From positions 1,178,001 through 1,242,000 of the forward strand of contig NZ_CP048020.1 of assembly GCF_010365865.1 (NCBI RefSeq): a stretch of DNA of 64,000 nucleotides, given 5' to 3'. Source of the DNA: Treponema vincentii (GTDB lineage Bacteria; Spirochaetota; Spirochaetia; Treponematales; Treponemataceae). Both the position numbers and the translations under genes were made by a program. Below the pieces are notes generated by a model. That model saw only the letters and a list, made by a program, of their open reading frames with translations. It ran no database searches and was not told where the DNA came from. Below, piece after piece: positions 49,826 to 58,916 of this stretch; position 1 is the stretch's first letter, and each line of letters begins with the position of its first letter.

Positions 49826-51055
49826 ATGGCATTTAATACTGTGTGGATACCCGATAAAAACCAATTAAAAAGCCAATATAACGAATTCCATGCACATTTT
49901 ACCGTATTATTAAAACGTCTTGAAGATCATTTGCGAGCAACCGTTAAAGTATCTGCACTGCTCACTTATAAAACACGTGTAAAGAGTTTTGACAGTTATT
50001 ACAAAAAATTATTAAAATTCCCCCCTACCGATCCAGCAATTCGATTTCCTCTTGTAACTGATTTAATTGGTATCCGAATTGTATGTCCTTTTTTACAGAA
50101 TCTTAGTGAAGTTGAAAATATCCTTATAAAAAATTTTACTGTCAGAGAGGTGGAACGAAAAGGAGCGGATCGTACTTTTTGTGAATTCGGCTATGAGTCT
50201 ACTCATATTTTAGCGGACATCCCTGAAAGCTTTAAGGTGGGATTACTGCTGCCGGAAAATTTAATCTTTGAAGTCCAAATTAGAACAATTTTACAAGATG
50301 CATGGGCTGAAGTTGAGCATGAACTGATTTATAAATTTGAATTTTCTCCTTTTGATTTTCCTCTTAAGCGAAAGTTTGCCTCAATTAATGCAAGTCTTAG
50401 TCTCGCAGATATACTCTTTCAAGAAATTAGAGATGCACAGACCAGTTTGAATATGGAGCTTGATAGGCGGCGTGAACAGTTTTATTTGCGTGCCGACGAA
50501 TTTACAGATGGTTTACTCGGTGATCATTCGGGAGCTGAAGAAAAATCCGGTATGAATTCATCGAATACTTCCTCTTTGGAAACAATTGATACTATGATTT
50601 TTTATGCTATCAAGGCTCATAACAATGGAGATTTTCAAACGGCAGAAACACTGTATACTAAAATATTAAATCAAAAACCGAATGCGCTGGTAGCTTCGAT
50701 TGTCTATAAGCATCGCGGTATGGCTTTTTTTGCACAAGGTGCCTACGAAGATGCATATAAAGATTTTTCTGCCAGTCTGAATGAAAATCCTAAAAATTTC
50801 CGCTCTTACTACTATGCCGGTATCGTATTGATGATGATGAATAAAAATTCCGAGGCCATCACAATGTTTAACAAGTCTCTTGAAATAAACGGATATCAGG
50901 CGCATGTATATTTTAGGCGTGCTTTGGCTTATTTTCAAGAGGATCAGCTTATCTTGGCTTTACATGACCTTGACAATGCCGCTGCACTCGGGCTCTCTGC
51001 GGAAGAAGAAAAGAAATTACGGGCAGCTATTGCAAAAAAGATCGATATGGTTTAA
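49826..51055 (+). CDS. RelA/SpoT-type nucleotidyltransferase domain fused to TPR repeats
   Basis: 409 residues. Residues 1 to about 230 form a RelA/SpoT synthetase domain without an HD hydrolase: DLIGIRIVCPFL, FGYESTHI and FEVQIRTILQDAWAEVEHELIYKF, the layout of small alarmone synthetases. Residues about 255-400 are TPR repeats (SIVYKHRGMAFFAQGAYEDAYKDFSASLNENPKNFRSYYYAGIVL). It may make (p)ppGpp-like alarmones and use the TPRs to sense a partner. Activity is not certain, because the canonical YxSxH reads GYESTH. ATG at 49826 is chosen. It is between the flaA terminator and rpsT. Confidence 0.8.
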   Translation: MAFNTVWIPDKNQLKSQYNEFHAHFTVLLKRLEDHLRATVKVSALLTYKTRVKSFDSYYKKLLKFPPTDPAIRFPLVTDLIGIRIVCPFLQNLSEVENILIKNFTVREVERKGADRTFCEFGYESTHILADIPESFKVGLLLPENLIFEVQIRTILQDAWAEVEHELIYKFEFSPFDFPLKRKFASINASLSLADILFQEIRDAQTSLNMELDRRREQFYLRADEFTDGLLGDHSGAEEKSGMNSSNTSSLETIDTMIFYAIKAHNNGDFQTAETLYTKILNQKPNALVASIVYKHRGMAFFAQGAYEDAYKDFSASLNENPKNFRSYYYAGIVLMMMNKNSEAITMFNKSLEINGYQAHVYFRRALAYFQEDQLILALHDLDNAAALGLSAEEEKKLRAAIAKKIDMV

Positions 51056-51103
51056 TATTACAACCCTGTATTGATTGCTAACAATTTTATTGGAGGTTTA
51101 TAA

Positions 51104-51376
51104 ATGGCAAATAATGCATCCGCTATAAAACGTCATAAACAGAGTGAAGTACGCCGTATCCATAATAAATCGGTGAAGTCGGCGGCACGAACATGCGCTA
51201 AAAAATATACACTTGCTGTTATTGAAAAAAATGCTGAATCCGCTGTGACGTTATTAAAGGAGCTTGCGCATCAGCTTGATAGCGCCGCTCGGAAAGGAAT
51301 TATTACAAAAAATGCTGCTGCGCGAAAAAAGTCTCGTATGCAAAAGTTGTATAATGTAACTTTTTCACAAAAATAG
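51104..51376 (+). CDS. rpsT: 30S ribosomal protein S20
   Basis: 90 residues, highly basic, with the S20 pattern ANNASAIKRHKQSEVRRIHNKSVKSAARTCAKK and the C-terminal KGIITKNAAARKKSRMQKLYN. It binds 16S rRNA early in 30S assembly. SD TGGAGG is 8 bases before the ATG. Confidence 0.96.
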   Translation: MANNASAIKRHKQSEVRRIHNKSVKSAARTCAKKYTLAVIEKNAESAVTLLKELAHQLDSAARKGIITKNAAARKKSRMQKLYNVTFSQK

Positions 51377-51424
51377 CGTATTTACCTTTACATTTTAATT
51401 ATCCCTTATCTTTTCTCCGATTTT

Positions 51425-51652
51425 ATGAATCAAATAGTGGAGAGCCGTAGCTTTTGTGTTTTTATATCGGCTAGAAAATCGCTAATGTATGATTTTTTAA
51501 TTTTAAGGGATAATATGATAAAAATGGAATCTCCTTACGCTTTTGCCTTTTTAGCGCAACAGCCGACTGACTTTCTTGTGATATTATTGAATGTTCGTGT
51601 CGCTGCATTAAGGGCACTTATAGATAGTTTCGTATTCCGTCTGGAAGGTTAA
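51425..51652 (+). CDS. doubtful small ORF between rpsT and the HU gene
   Basis: 75 codons, ending 2 bases before the HU start. No recognised family. The C-terminal part (LAQQPTDFLVILLNVRVAALRALIDSFVF) is hydrophobic and amphipathic. No SD is seen at the first ATG; internal ATGs at 51515 and 51524 follow AAGGGATAAT. The tight spacing to the next gene hints at coupling, but this may be leader sequence only. Confidence 0.28.
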   Translation: MNQIVESRSFCVFISARKSLMYDFLILRDNMIKMESPYAFAFLAQQPTDFLVILLNVRVAALRALIDSFVFRLEG

Positions 51653-51654
51653 AG

Positions 51655-51993
51655 ATGAGTAAACATAAGCAAATAATTAAACAAACAAAAACAAGTATTG
51701 TTGATGCAATTTATAAAAAAACAGATCACATGCTGAAGGACATTCACTCCGTAAGCGATTTGTTTTTTTCGGAAATGTTTCAAGCGCTGCGACGCGGTGA
51801 AACAATAGAAATTCGTGGCTTCGGTACGTTTTCAGTGCAATTTCGTAAGGGGCGAAAAGGTATGCGAAATCCTAAAACAGGTGAATTGGTGAATACGGAG
51901 GATCATTCAGTTGTCGTATTTCGTCCGGGAAAAATATTGAGTGCAGCTGTACGACCTATTGTGGAGAAGGACTCTCCGGATGCAGAGAAGTAG
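51655..51993 (+). CDS. hup: HU/IHF-family DNA-binding protein
   Basis: 112 residues. The DNA-binding arm is GETIEIRGFGTFSVQFRKGRKGMRNPKTGE, with the intercalating Pro in NPKTG. HU-type proteins bend and compact DNA as dimers. The N-terminus is about 15 residues longer and more basic than E. coli HU, and the C-terminus adds 15 polar residues. SD GGAAGG lies upstream. The last bases overlap the lnt start. Confidence 0.93.
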   Translation: MSKHKQIIKQTKTSIVDAIYKKTDHMLKDIHSVSDLFFSEMFQALRRGETIEIRGFGTFSVQFRKGRKGMRNPKTGELVNTEDHSVVVFRPGKILSAAVRPIVEKDSPDAEK

Positions 51994-53617
51994 GAAGCTT
52001 GCTTATTGGGGTGTTAACGTCGCTCTGCTCATAAGCTCTTCTGCTCTTTTTGCTTTTTCGCAGCCCGGGTTTTTAGTTTCGACCGGGTTGCCGTTTCTCG
52101 CATATTTTATTTTTGTTCCTCTTTTTATTTTAGTTCGTAGAATTTCATTCCTTTCTTCTTTTTTATGGGGTGGAATTTACGGGGTGTTTAATTATTGTAT
52201 TTTTAGTTATTGGCTGTGGGGGTTCCACCCGCTTGCAATGTATATTGTTGCACTGGAATACTTTTTTTACTATATGCTAACGATTCCACTGCTTAAATTA
52301 GCTGATATCTATTTTCCTCGATACGGTTTTATCGTTCAATGGTTAATCTGGATCGGATACGAGTATATTAAAACGCTTGGCTTCCTTGGTTTCTCTTATG
52401 GTTTGATAGGGTATTCGCAGTGGCAATTTATCCCACTTATTCAGATTGCCTCAATTTTTGGTGTATGGGGAGTTTCTGCACTGGTATGCTTCCCTTCTGC
52501 ATGGATAGCTGCCGGAATAAAAATTCATTGTAAGGAGCCTGTTCGGAATTGGCTGCATGGGCTTCGCGCATTTGCTTATAAAGAACGCATCCCCGCTTTG
52601 ATGTGGTGTCTTTGTTTTGTTGCAGCATTGATTTTCGGTTTGTCCATTCAACGTGATTATAAAGACTTGCCGACTGCTCGTATTGCGCTTATTCAGTCGA
52701 ACTCCGATCCATGGGTAGGAGGAGTTGAGTCATATAAAAGAGATTTTAAAACGCTTAAGAAACTTTCTGATCAGGCTATTGCCGGCGATCCAAACCTTGC
52801 ACTGGTCGTATGGCCGGAAACCGCTTTTATACCCCGTATCGATTGGCACTATCGGTACCGTGAAGATCGAAATACTTTTGAGTTGGTGCATGAGCTTTTA
52901 ACCTATTTAGACGAACAGTCGGTGCCGTTTTTAATCGGAAATGATGATGCGGTAAAAGCGGTAACCGATACGGGCGTAGAAGAGCGGCTCGACTATAATG
53001 CTGCTTTGCTATTTTGTCCTAAGGAGAATGTATTGCCCCCAAACCCCGAACGATATCGGAAGATGCATTTAGTGCCTTTTACCGAGCATTTTCCATATAA
53101 AAAAGCTTTTCCGGCTATCTATGACGCATTAGTTGCGAATGATACTCATTTTTGGGAGAAAGGACTCGAAGCGACGGTTTTTTCGGTGAATGGATTGGAG
53201 TTTTCCGTTCCGATTTGCTTTGAAGATACGTTCGGGTACATCACACGGCGTTTTGCACGTCATGGGGCGAAGTTATTTGTCAATATGTCGAATGACGCAT
53301 GGGCAAAAAGCGTTGCCTGCCAATATCAGCATTTAAGTATGAGCGTGTTTCGAGCTGTAGAAACGCGCTTGCCGATGGTGCGGGCAACTGCATCGGGGCA
53401 AACGGCGGCAATTAGTCCGCATGGGCATATTACTGCGATGCTAAAGCCGTTCATCGAAGGGTATCTGTGCGTTGATATTCCGGTGTTTACAGCAAGGTCG
53501 AATACATGGTATATGCTGTGGGGTGATATTTTTGGGCTTATAGCAGCAATAACGGCTGGGTGCCTCTTGATTATCGGTTCAGTACGGACTATACTTAATT
53601 CTAGGAAAACTGCATGA
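51980..53617 (+). CDS. lnt: apolipoprotein N-acyltransferase
   Basis: 545 residues. About seven membrane helices in the first 240 residues precede a periplasmic nitrilase-fold domain with catalytic Glu in VVWPETAFI (about residue 278), Lys in YRKMHLVPF (about 361) and Cys in VPICFED (about 411). Lnt adds the third acyl chain to bacterial lipoproteins, in keeping with the many lipoproteins encoded here. ATG at 51980 overlaps the HU stop and has SD GGAGAAGG. A final membrane helix lies near the C-terminus. A downstream bactofilin gene overlaps by 4 bases. Confidence 0.93.
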   Translation: MQRSRKLAYWGVNVALLISSSALFAFSQPGFLVSTGLPFLAYFIFVPLFILVRRISFLSSFLWGGIYGVFNYCIFSYWLWGFHPLAMYIVALEYFFYYMLTIPLLKLADIYFPRYGFIVQWLIWIGYEYIKTLGFLGFSYGLIGYSQWQFIPLIQIASIFGVWGVSALVCFPSAWIAAGIKIHCKEPVRNWLHGLRAFAYKERIPALMWCLCFVAALIFGLSIQRDYKDLPTARIALIQSNSDPWVGGVESYKRDFKTLKKLSDQAIAGDPNLALVVWPETAFIPRIDWHYRYREDRNTFELVHELLTYLDEQSVPFLIGNDDAVKAVTDTGVEERLDYNAALLFCPKENVLPPNPERYRKMHLVPFTEHFPYKKAFPAIYDALVANDTHFWEKGLEATVFSVNGLEFSVPICFEDTFGYITRRFARHGAKLFVNMSNDAWAKSVACQYQHLSMSVFRAVETRLPMVRATASGQTAAISPHGHITAMLKPFIEGYLCVDIPVFTARSNTWYMLWGDIFGLIAAITAGCLLIIGSVRTILNSRKTA

Positions 53618-54021
53618 AAAAAATCGATAAAGAAAAAAAACTAACCGTTTTAGGAAAAGAGACGGTTTTTGACGGTTTTTTGAAATTTAGTGAAGACTTG
53701 CATATCCAAGGTACTTTTTCGGGCGCTATAGATGCACAAGGGTTCTTATTGATAGAAAAAGGTGCGGTTTGTAAAACTCAGTATATCAGAGCTGCTTCGA
53801 TCGTTATTGAAGGTACCGTGTACGGCTCTTTAACGGCTGCCGATAAGATAGAGATGAAGGTCGGCAGTGTTGTGCATGGAGATGTTCATGCTGCCCGCAT
53901 TAAGATTGCAGACGGCGTTTCGTTTGAAGGTGCCGTACATATGATTCGGGACAATGCCGGAGTTGACGGAAATCTTTTTTCCATGCATCCTGAACAGCTC
54001 AAGCAAAAGCTGCGTAGCTAA
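53614..54021 (+). CDS. bactofilin
   Basis: 135 residues of beta-helical repeat: TVFDGFLKFSEDLHIQGTFSGAIDAQGFLLIEKGAVCKTQYIRAASIVIEGTVYGSLTAADKIEMKVGSVVHGDVHAARIKI. Bactofilins polymerise into filaments without nucleotide and influence cell shape or cell-wall enzymes. It is translationally coupled to lnt (ATGA overlap) and shares one base with the following pncC. Confidence 0.94.
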   Translation: MKKIDKEKKLTVLGKETVFDGFLKFSEDLHIQGTFSGAIDAQGFLLIEKGAVCKTQYIRAASIVIEGTVYGSLTAADKIEMKVGSVVHGDVHAARIKIADGVSFEGAVHMIRDNAGVDGNLFSMHPEQLKQKLRS

Positions 54022-54533
54022 TGTTTCCGCAAATTCATTATATATTTGACGAACTAAAACGTAGAAATCTTTTCCTTGTAACGGCAGAATCGCTGACCGG
54101 CGGTTTGATTGCAAAATATATTACGGATGTACCGGGAGCTTCCGCTGTTTTCTGGGGTGGTTGGGTTACATACTCGGCAGAGGCAAAGCGCCGGCTATTG
54201 AATGTCTCTACTGAAATCTTGGAACGGTTTGGCGTGGTAAGTGTAGAAACAGCGACTGCAATGGCGAAAGGCGCATTAGCGATTGCATCCGATTCCTTGA
54301 ACAAGTGCGGTTATGCAATTGCAGTAACCGGATTAGCGGGACCTTCCGGAGGTACTCCGCAACTGCCGGTCGGCACGGTATGTATCGCCTGTGCGGCTAA
54401 TGGACATACCGCTTGTGTGTATTCTGAAAAGTATCTGTTTAGCGGTACGCGCGATGCTATCCGTGAACAGACCTATACTGCTGCAATGCAAATGTTATTA
54501 CAGCGACTGAAAGAAGATTGCCAAAACCGATAA
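54021..54533 (+). CDS. pncC: nicotinamide-nucleotide amidase (CinA C-terminal domain)
   Basis: 170 residues, CinA-C domain alone: LVTAESLTGGLIAKYITDVPGASAVFWGGWVTYSAEAKRRLL, then GVVSVETATAMAKGAL and AVTGLAGPSGGTPQLPVGTVCIA. It deamidates NMN to nicotinate mononucleotide in NAD recycling. It is stand-alone, lacking the N-terminal COG1058 domain. Its ATG shares a base with the bactofilin stop. Confidence 0.93.
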   Translation: MFPQIHYIFDELKRRNLFLVTAESLTGGLIAKYITDVPGASAVFWGGWVTYSAEAKRRLLNVSTEILERFGVVSVETATAMAKGALAIASDSLNKCGYAIAVTGLAGPSGGTPQLPVGTVCIACAANGHTACVYSEKYLFSGTRDAIREQTYTAAMQMLLQRLKEDCQNR

Positions 54534-54907
54534 AGTTAAGGCGATACTCTTGACAAGATAAAAAGCAACAAGATACAATAAGAAAGTTGCCGAGCAATCT
54601 AACGATGATGCTCGGCAGTGACTTTGGCATTTCAAATTTCACAGTAGGCCTGTATGATCTAAAAAAGCCTTATTGCGAAATAAACGGAAACACTTGGGTG
54701 CCTACGGGCAGCAGCTATTCCAAACAGAAAAAAATCCCTGTAATACAATCGTATCGTAAGCGCTGTATGCAACGATAGGTTGTTGATAAAGGCTTTTTGT
54801 TTGGATATTGTGGTTTCTAAAACAACTTATCAAAGCTAATCTTTCTTAGGAAATACTCCGTATCTTTTTGATATTTTAAAAAGCAAAACTTACTATGGAG
54901 AAATTTT
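54534..54907 (+). promoter_or_regulatory. rho leader region with strong promoter and hairpins
   Basis: TTGACA at 54550-54555, an 18-base spacer, TACAAT at 54574-54579: a near-consensus promoter giving a leader of about 320 bases. The leader has a hairpin TGCCGAGC/GCTCGGCA (54588-54595/54610-54617), a smaller one TATCGT/ACGATA (54752-54757/54772-54777) and a long-range pairing AAAAAAGCCTT (54661-54671) with AAGGCTTTTT (54789-54798) that ends in a T-run. The 63-codon frame inside it (54587-54778) has no recognisable family. Rho is commonly autoregulated through its leader, so attenuation here is plausible. Confidence 0.6.
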
Positions 54908-56545
54908 ATGACAATCTTAAAAGTACGCCGTTCGCCTTTTACTGCTGACGGAGCCGCTCCGGATTTCCAAGAACAACCTGAGTTGAATCTGGAACAACAA
55001 GAGGCCGCGGGTACTGCGTCCCTTGAATCTGATGGGTTTGCACACCGAACAGACAGTAATGCAGAGTATTCTTCTGCGCCCGATGAACCGCCTGAAAAAA
55101 AATTAGTAGTACGGCCACGTATGCACAGAAAATCATCCTTCGACGGAACTGCGCCTGAGGTAGAGAAGAAACCGCGCCGCCAATCTTCTATGCGAAGAAC
55201 CTATAATCGAACGCAGGATTCCACCGCTGTCGGTGCAGATGGAAATATCGGTTCCGAAGACAATGAGAATAAACTAAAATTGGTTATTAACGATTTGACA
55301 CGTATGGGGATGCATGCCCTGCGTGATTTGGCAGCGCAATATGGTATACCACACGAAGATATGGTTGCGATGAAAAAGCAAGAAATTATCTTTTTTATTC
55401 TGAAAAATCATACCGAAAACGGCGGAATTATTTTTGCCTCAGGCGCTTTGGAAATTCTACCCGATGGTTACGGTTTTTTGCGTTCGCCGCAGAATAGCTA
55501 TCTGTCCGGTTCCGATGATATTTATATTTCGCCGAGTCAGATACGGTTGTTCAATCTTAAAACGGGCGATACCGTATACGGGCAAATCCGTTCACCTAAA
55601 GAGGGAGAGCGTTTTTTTGCTCTGCTGCGGGTTGAGTCGGTAAACTTTGAGGATGTTTCTATTGCTCAAAGCCGTATTCCCTTCGATAACCTTACCCCGC
55701 TGTATCCCCGCCAAAAACTCAATCTGGAAACAACCAGCGAACTTTATTCAACTCGTATTATGGATTTGTTTTGTCCGATCGGGAAAGGGCAACGTTCTTT
55801 GATTGTTGCGCCTCCACGTACCGGTAAGACAATATTGATGCAGCAAATCGCGAATGCTATAACGCAGAATCATCCTGAGGTATATCTTATCGTTTTGTTG
55901 ATTGATGAACGGCCGGAAGAAGTTACCGATATGGAGCGAACGGTGCACGGCGAGGTTATCTCCTCTACTTTCGATGAACAGGCAACGAGGCATGTACAGG
56001 TTGCGGAAATGGTATTGGAAAAGGCAAAGCGGTTAGTCGAACACAAAAAAGATGTGGTTATCCTACTTGATTCCATCACACGTCTTGCCCGTGCGTATAA
56101 CCAAACGGTACCGACTTCCGGTAAGGTGTTATCCGGCGGTGTCGACTCGAATGCATTGCATAAGCCCAAGCGCTTTTTCGGTGCTGCCCGTAATATCGAA
56201 GAAGGCGGAAGTTTGACCATTATCGCGACGGCTTTGATAGAAACCGGCAGCCGTATGGATGAGGTTATCTTTGAAGAATTCAAGGGAACGGGTAATATGG
56301 AAATCAACTTAGATCGTCGATTATCAGATCGCCGTATATTCCCTGCGATTAATATTAAGAAGTCGGGCACCCGTAAAGAAGAACTTTTGATTAACGAGGC
56401 TGATTTGCAACGGATTTGGCTGTTGCGGAAGGTTATCAATCCGATGGATGACATCGAAATTATGGACTTACTTCTTGACAAAATGAAGAAAAGTAAGAAT
56501 AATGAAGTGTTCTTGAAATTGATGAATTCCGGAACCATGCAATAA
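54908..56545 (+). CDS. rho: transcription termination factor Rho
   Basis: 545 residues. An N-terminal extension of about 125 residues, polar and basic, replaces the short E. coli N-terminus. Then come the Rho N-domain ([18 protein letters not shown]), the cold-shock RNA-binding domain ([16 protein letters not shown]) and the ATPase with P-loop [19 protein letters not shown] and the Q/R loop region [19 protein letters not shown]. Rho is a hexameric RNA helicase that terminates transcription. N-terminal extensions with low-complexity sequence are frequent in some bacteria and can add RNA affinity. No intrinsic terminator with a T-run follows, but a palindromic element lies at 56583-56619. Confidence 0.95.
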   Translation: MTILKVRRSPFTADGAAPDFQEQPELNLEQQEAAGTASLESDGFAHRTDSNAEYSSAPDEPPEKKLVVRPRMHRKSSFDGTAPEVEKKPRRQSSMRRTYNRTQDSTAVGADGNIGSEDNENKLKLVINDLTRMGMHALRDLAAQYGIPHEDMVAMKKQEIIFFILKNHTENGGIIFASGALEILPDGYGFLRSPQNSYLSGSDDIYISPSQIRLFNLKTGDTVYGQIRSPKEGERFFALLRVESVNFEDVSIAQSRIPFDNLTPLYPRQKLNLETTSELYSTRIMDLFCPIGKGQRSLIVAPPRTGKTILMQQIANAITQNHPEVYLIVLLIDERPEEVTDMERTVHGEVISSTFDEQATRHVQVAEMVLEKAKRLVEHKKDVVILLDSITRLARAYNQTVPTSGKVLSGGVDSNALHKPKRFFGAARNIEEGGSLTIIATALIETGSRMDEVIFEEFKGTGNMEINLDRRLSDRRIFPAINIKKSGTRKEELLINEADLQRIWLLRKVINPMDDIEIMDLLLDKMKKSKNNEVFLKLMNSGTMQ

Positions 56546-56582
56546 TACGGCCGCGGCTGATTGATGCTGAAATGGTATAGTA

Positions 56583-56619
56583 AACCTCTAAAAACTAACT
56601 AAAGTTTTTAGAAATACCT
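56583..56619. repeat. CTAAAAA-type intergenic element copy 5
   Basis: CTAAAAAC (56588-56595) / GTTTTTAG (56604-56611), loop TAACTAAA, with partly paired AACCT / AATACC flanks. It lies between rho and rpmE, 42 bases before the rpmE start. Confidence 0.7.
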
Positions 56620-56661
56620 ATAGTAATGCTCTTTTCGGGGCAGTGTATAAGAGGTGTTATA

Positions 56662-56865
56662 ATGAAAAAAGATATTCATCCTAATTATGTGGAAACAACG
56701 ATTACGTGTGCATGTGGAAATGTTATTCGGACACGTTCTACAGAAAAAGATATTAAAGTTGAAATTTGTTCTGCTTGTCATCCTTTCTTTACCGGTAAAC
56801 AGAAACTGGTAGATACAGCCGGACGTATTGATCGCTTTAAGAAACGCTACAATATTAAAGACTAA
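56662..56865 (+). CDS. rpmE: 50S ribosomal protein L31
   Basis: 67 residues from ATG at 56662, with [35 protein letters not shown] and [26 protein letters not shown] are diagnostic for L31. The zinc-type cysteines are present (CAC, CSAC), so this is the zinc-containing form. A longer frame from 56626 has no SD. Confidence 0.95.
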   Translation: MKKDIHPNYVETTITCACGNVIRTRSTEKDIKVEICSACHPFFTGKQKLVDTAGRIDRFKKRYNIKD

Positions 56866-56886
56866 GAGTCCGTTATTCCGCAGAAT

Positions 56887-56926
56887 CAAAACACTAAAAC
56901 GGATTGGTTTTAGTGTTTTGTTTTTT
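56887..56926 (+). terminator. rpmE terminator
   Basis: Perfect 14-bp stem CAAAACACTAAAAC (56887-56900) / GTTTTAGTGTTTTG (56907-56920), loop GGATTG, then T6. It lies immediately before the hemolysin III gene, whose expression must therefore rely on read-through or on its own promoter. Confidence 0.9.
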
Positions 56927-56938
56927 ATGGGGGCGATG

Positions 56939-57589
56939 ATGGCGCACGTGATTACAAAACGATATACAACCGGCGAAGAAATTGTCAATGCAATAACACA
57001 TGGCATTGGAACGTTGCTTTCGATTGCCGGTTTGGTGCTTCTTATTATCCGGGCGGTTCATTATGCGCCTGATGAATACCGGGCGCGATGTATTGTCGGA
57101 TTTACAATATTCGGATCTTCGTTAATTATTTTATATTTGTTTTCAACACTCTATCATGCCTTACCACTCGGTACAAAAAAAGTATTCGGTATATTCGATC
57201 ATTGTTCAATTTATATTCTGATCGCCGGAACCTATACCGCTTATTGCCTTACTGCACTGAGAGGAGCGGTCGGTTGGTCTATCTTCGGTGTTATCTGGGG
57301 GTTAGCCGTAGTCGGTATTGTGCTCTATGCGATATTTGGAAGCAGGGTACGTGTGTTATCGGTTGTTACCTATATCCCGATGGGATGGCTTATTATATTT
57401 GCTGCAAAGCCGCTGAAAGAACAACTCCCTCTACTTAGCTTTCGCTTCTTAATTTTAGGTGGTGTACTCTATACCGCCGGCTGCGTTTTTTATGCTATGA
57501 AAAAAATAAAATGGATGCATGGCGTGTGGCACCTCTTTGTGCTCGCCGGAAGCATCATGCATTTCTTTTCTATTTATTACAGCATATAA
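56939..57589 (+). CDS. hemolysin III family membrane protein (PAQR-like)
   Basis: About 216 residues with seven predicted membrane helices. It has the family pattern [20 protein letters not shown] at the N-terminus, [37 protein letters not shown] (conserved His and Asp of the PAQR/hydrolase-like core) and [18 protein letters not shown] at the end. Members are annotated hemolysin III; a hydrolase or receptor role is suspected. The start is taken as ATG 56939 with GGGGG upstream; ATGs at 56927 and 56936 are in the same frame. It directly follows the rpmE terminator. Confidence 0.88.
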   Translation: MAHVITKRYTTGEEIVNAITHGIGTLLSIAGLVLLIIRAVHYAPDEYRARCIVGFTIFGSSLIILYLFSTLYHALPLGTKKVFGIFDHCSIYILIAGTYTAYCLTALRGAVGWSIFGVIWGLAVVGIVLYAIFGSRVRVLSVVTYIPMGWLIIFAAKPLKEQLPLLSFRFLILGGVLYTAGCVFYAMKKIKWMHGVWHLFVLAGSIMHFFSIYYSI

Positions 57590-57599
57590 GGGGACTGGC

Positions 57600-57705
57600 A
57601 CTTTCCGTTAGCTTTCTATGTTTTACTAATACAATACTTCCATCCTTCTCAAGATGCTCATAGATTTTTTTCACTACCATATCCTGTATCTGCTGTAATC
57701 ATTTT
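57600..57705 (-). pseudogene. DDE transposase fragment (IS1182-like)
   Basis: On the minus strand the region reads SKMITADTGYGSEKN, then, after a frameshift in an A-run, YEHLEKDGSIVLVKH. ADTGYGSEKNYE-LE..G resembles the catalytic-region motif ADAGYGS.EN...L of IS1182/IS5-type transposases. Nothing else of the element is left between the hemolysin III gene and the ABC permease gene. Confidence 0.55.
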
Positions 57706-57749
57706 AGAAGTACGCTATCCGGACGACATTCAATGACATTTTGTTATGC

Positions 57750-58916
57750 TTACTTCTGTGCAAACTCGATTTTATTTCGCGTTCTGTTCAGCTTACTGAA
57801 ATAGACGCCGAGCGTAAAGTACAGCAATAGGAACAAAAGCTGCATACCGATATTATTCCAATCGGGACGCAGCATCCGTTCGGTAAAAGTATTTGCACGC
57901 ACGTAATAGTATGTCGGAAAGACTTGAGCGAGCGTAGTAATGCTTTTCGGCAGCAGTTCCTGATCCAAAAAAATCCCCGAAATAAAGGCAAGCGACAGGG
58001 GAAGCACCGTACCGACAATTCCCATTACCGCCCCTTTTTTTAACGCGGCGTTCAGCATAAAAACCGCACTTAAAACCACCGCTGCGTAGACGGCAGCGTT
58101 TAGCGTATAGCTTGCAAGCGGCAAGGTACGGATAGTCTGCCGGTACATCAATGCGGCAAAGGCAATTAACACCGCAAGAAAGAGGGCTACGGCGGTCAGC
58201 TGCGCAGCAAAATTTTCAAAAGCAAGCCGCATATTCGACACCGGTGAAACGGCCGTGCGGATTCTCAGCCGCTCGTTATTTAATTCAAACAGCGCCCAGC
58301 CGATGGAATTGATAATCAGCGAGAATATCGCCCATCCCAGAAAATTGAAAAAATATTTAAGCCCTGCGGCAGTCGATGTGTCTTCCTCTCGGTTCACATT
58401 GATAACCTCGGTTCGTACCGCAAGCGCGTTTCGTACTTTTTCAAAGTCGAAAGCCCCCGTTGCTTCCTTTGTTGAAAGTGCAAAGCGTAAAAAGGTTTGT
58501 ATCTGTGAATCGATATAGAACGCTGCCGCTTGTCTGCCGTCTTTAATGCTGATGATTCCTTTTTGTCCTGATTCTGTTTTCTGTTCAAATCCTTCGGAAA
58601 TAATCAATCCTGCATCAACTGTACCGACGGAAATATTTTTTCTGAGCTTTTCCAAAAGCGCTTCATCGCTTAAACCGAAACCGTCTAAAAGCGTAACCCT
58701 GTGTTTTGTTTGCAAGTAAGCGGTCAGCTGCTCCGAAAGCGGTGAATGATCTTTATCTGCAATGCAAACGGTAAGCGGCGTTTCGGAAAAACCGTGCGCA
58801 TTCCTGCTTTCCGGCTGCAGCATTAGAAAACACAGCGATAAAAAGATAGCGAGAAAGATAGCGGTGCCGATTTTCCGCTGCCACACCATCAGCAAAAAAT
58901 GCTTATAGACTGTCAT
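57750..58916 (-). CDS. ABC-2 type exporter permease (second)
   Basis: 388 residues with the ABC-2 layout: an N-terminal membrane helix (about 15-35), a large extracytoplasmic domain (about 36-185) and five C-terminal helices. It pairs with the permease encoded upstream and the ATPase encoded before that. ATG at 58916 has SD GGGAGG and overlaps the first permease by 14 bases; the longer frame from 58946 is unlikely. Last gene of a minus-strand operon with a two-component system. The substrate is unknown: antimicrobial peptide, lipid or drug are all possible. Confidence 0.82.
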   Translation of the reverse strand: MTVYKHFLLMVWQRKIGTAIFLAIFLSLCFLMLQPESRNAHGFSETPLTVCIADKDHSPLSEQLTAYLQTKHRVTLLDGFGLSDEALLEKLRKNISVGTVDAGLIISEGFEQKTESGQKGIISIKDGRQAAAFYIDSQIQTFLRFALSTKEATGAFDFEKVRNALAVRTEVINVNREEDTSTAAGLKYFFNFLGWAIFSLIINSIGWALFELNNERLRIRTAVSPVSNMRLAFENFAAQLTAVALFLAVLIAFAALMYRQTIRTLPLASYTLNAAVYAAVVLSAVFMLNAALKKGAVMGIVGTVLPLSLAFISGIFLDQELLPKSITTLAQVFPTYYYVRANTFTERMLRPDWNNIGMQLLFLLLYFTLGVYFSKLNRTRNKIEFAQK

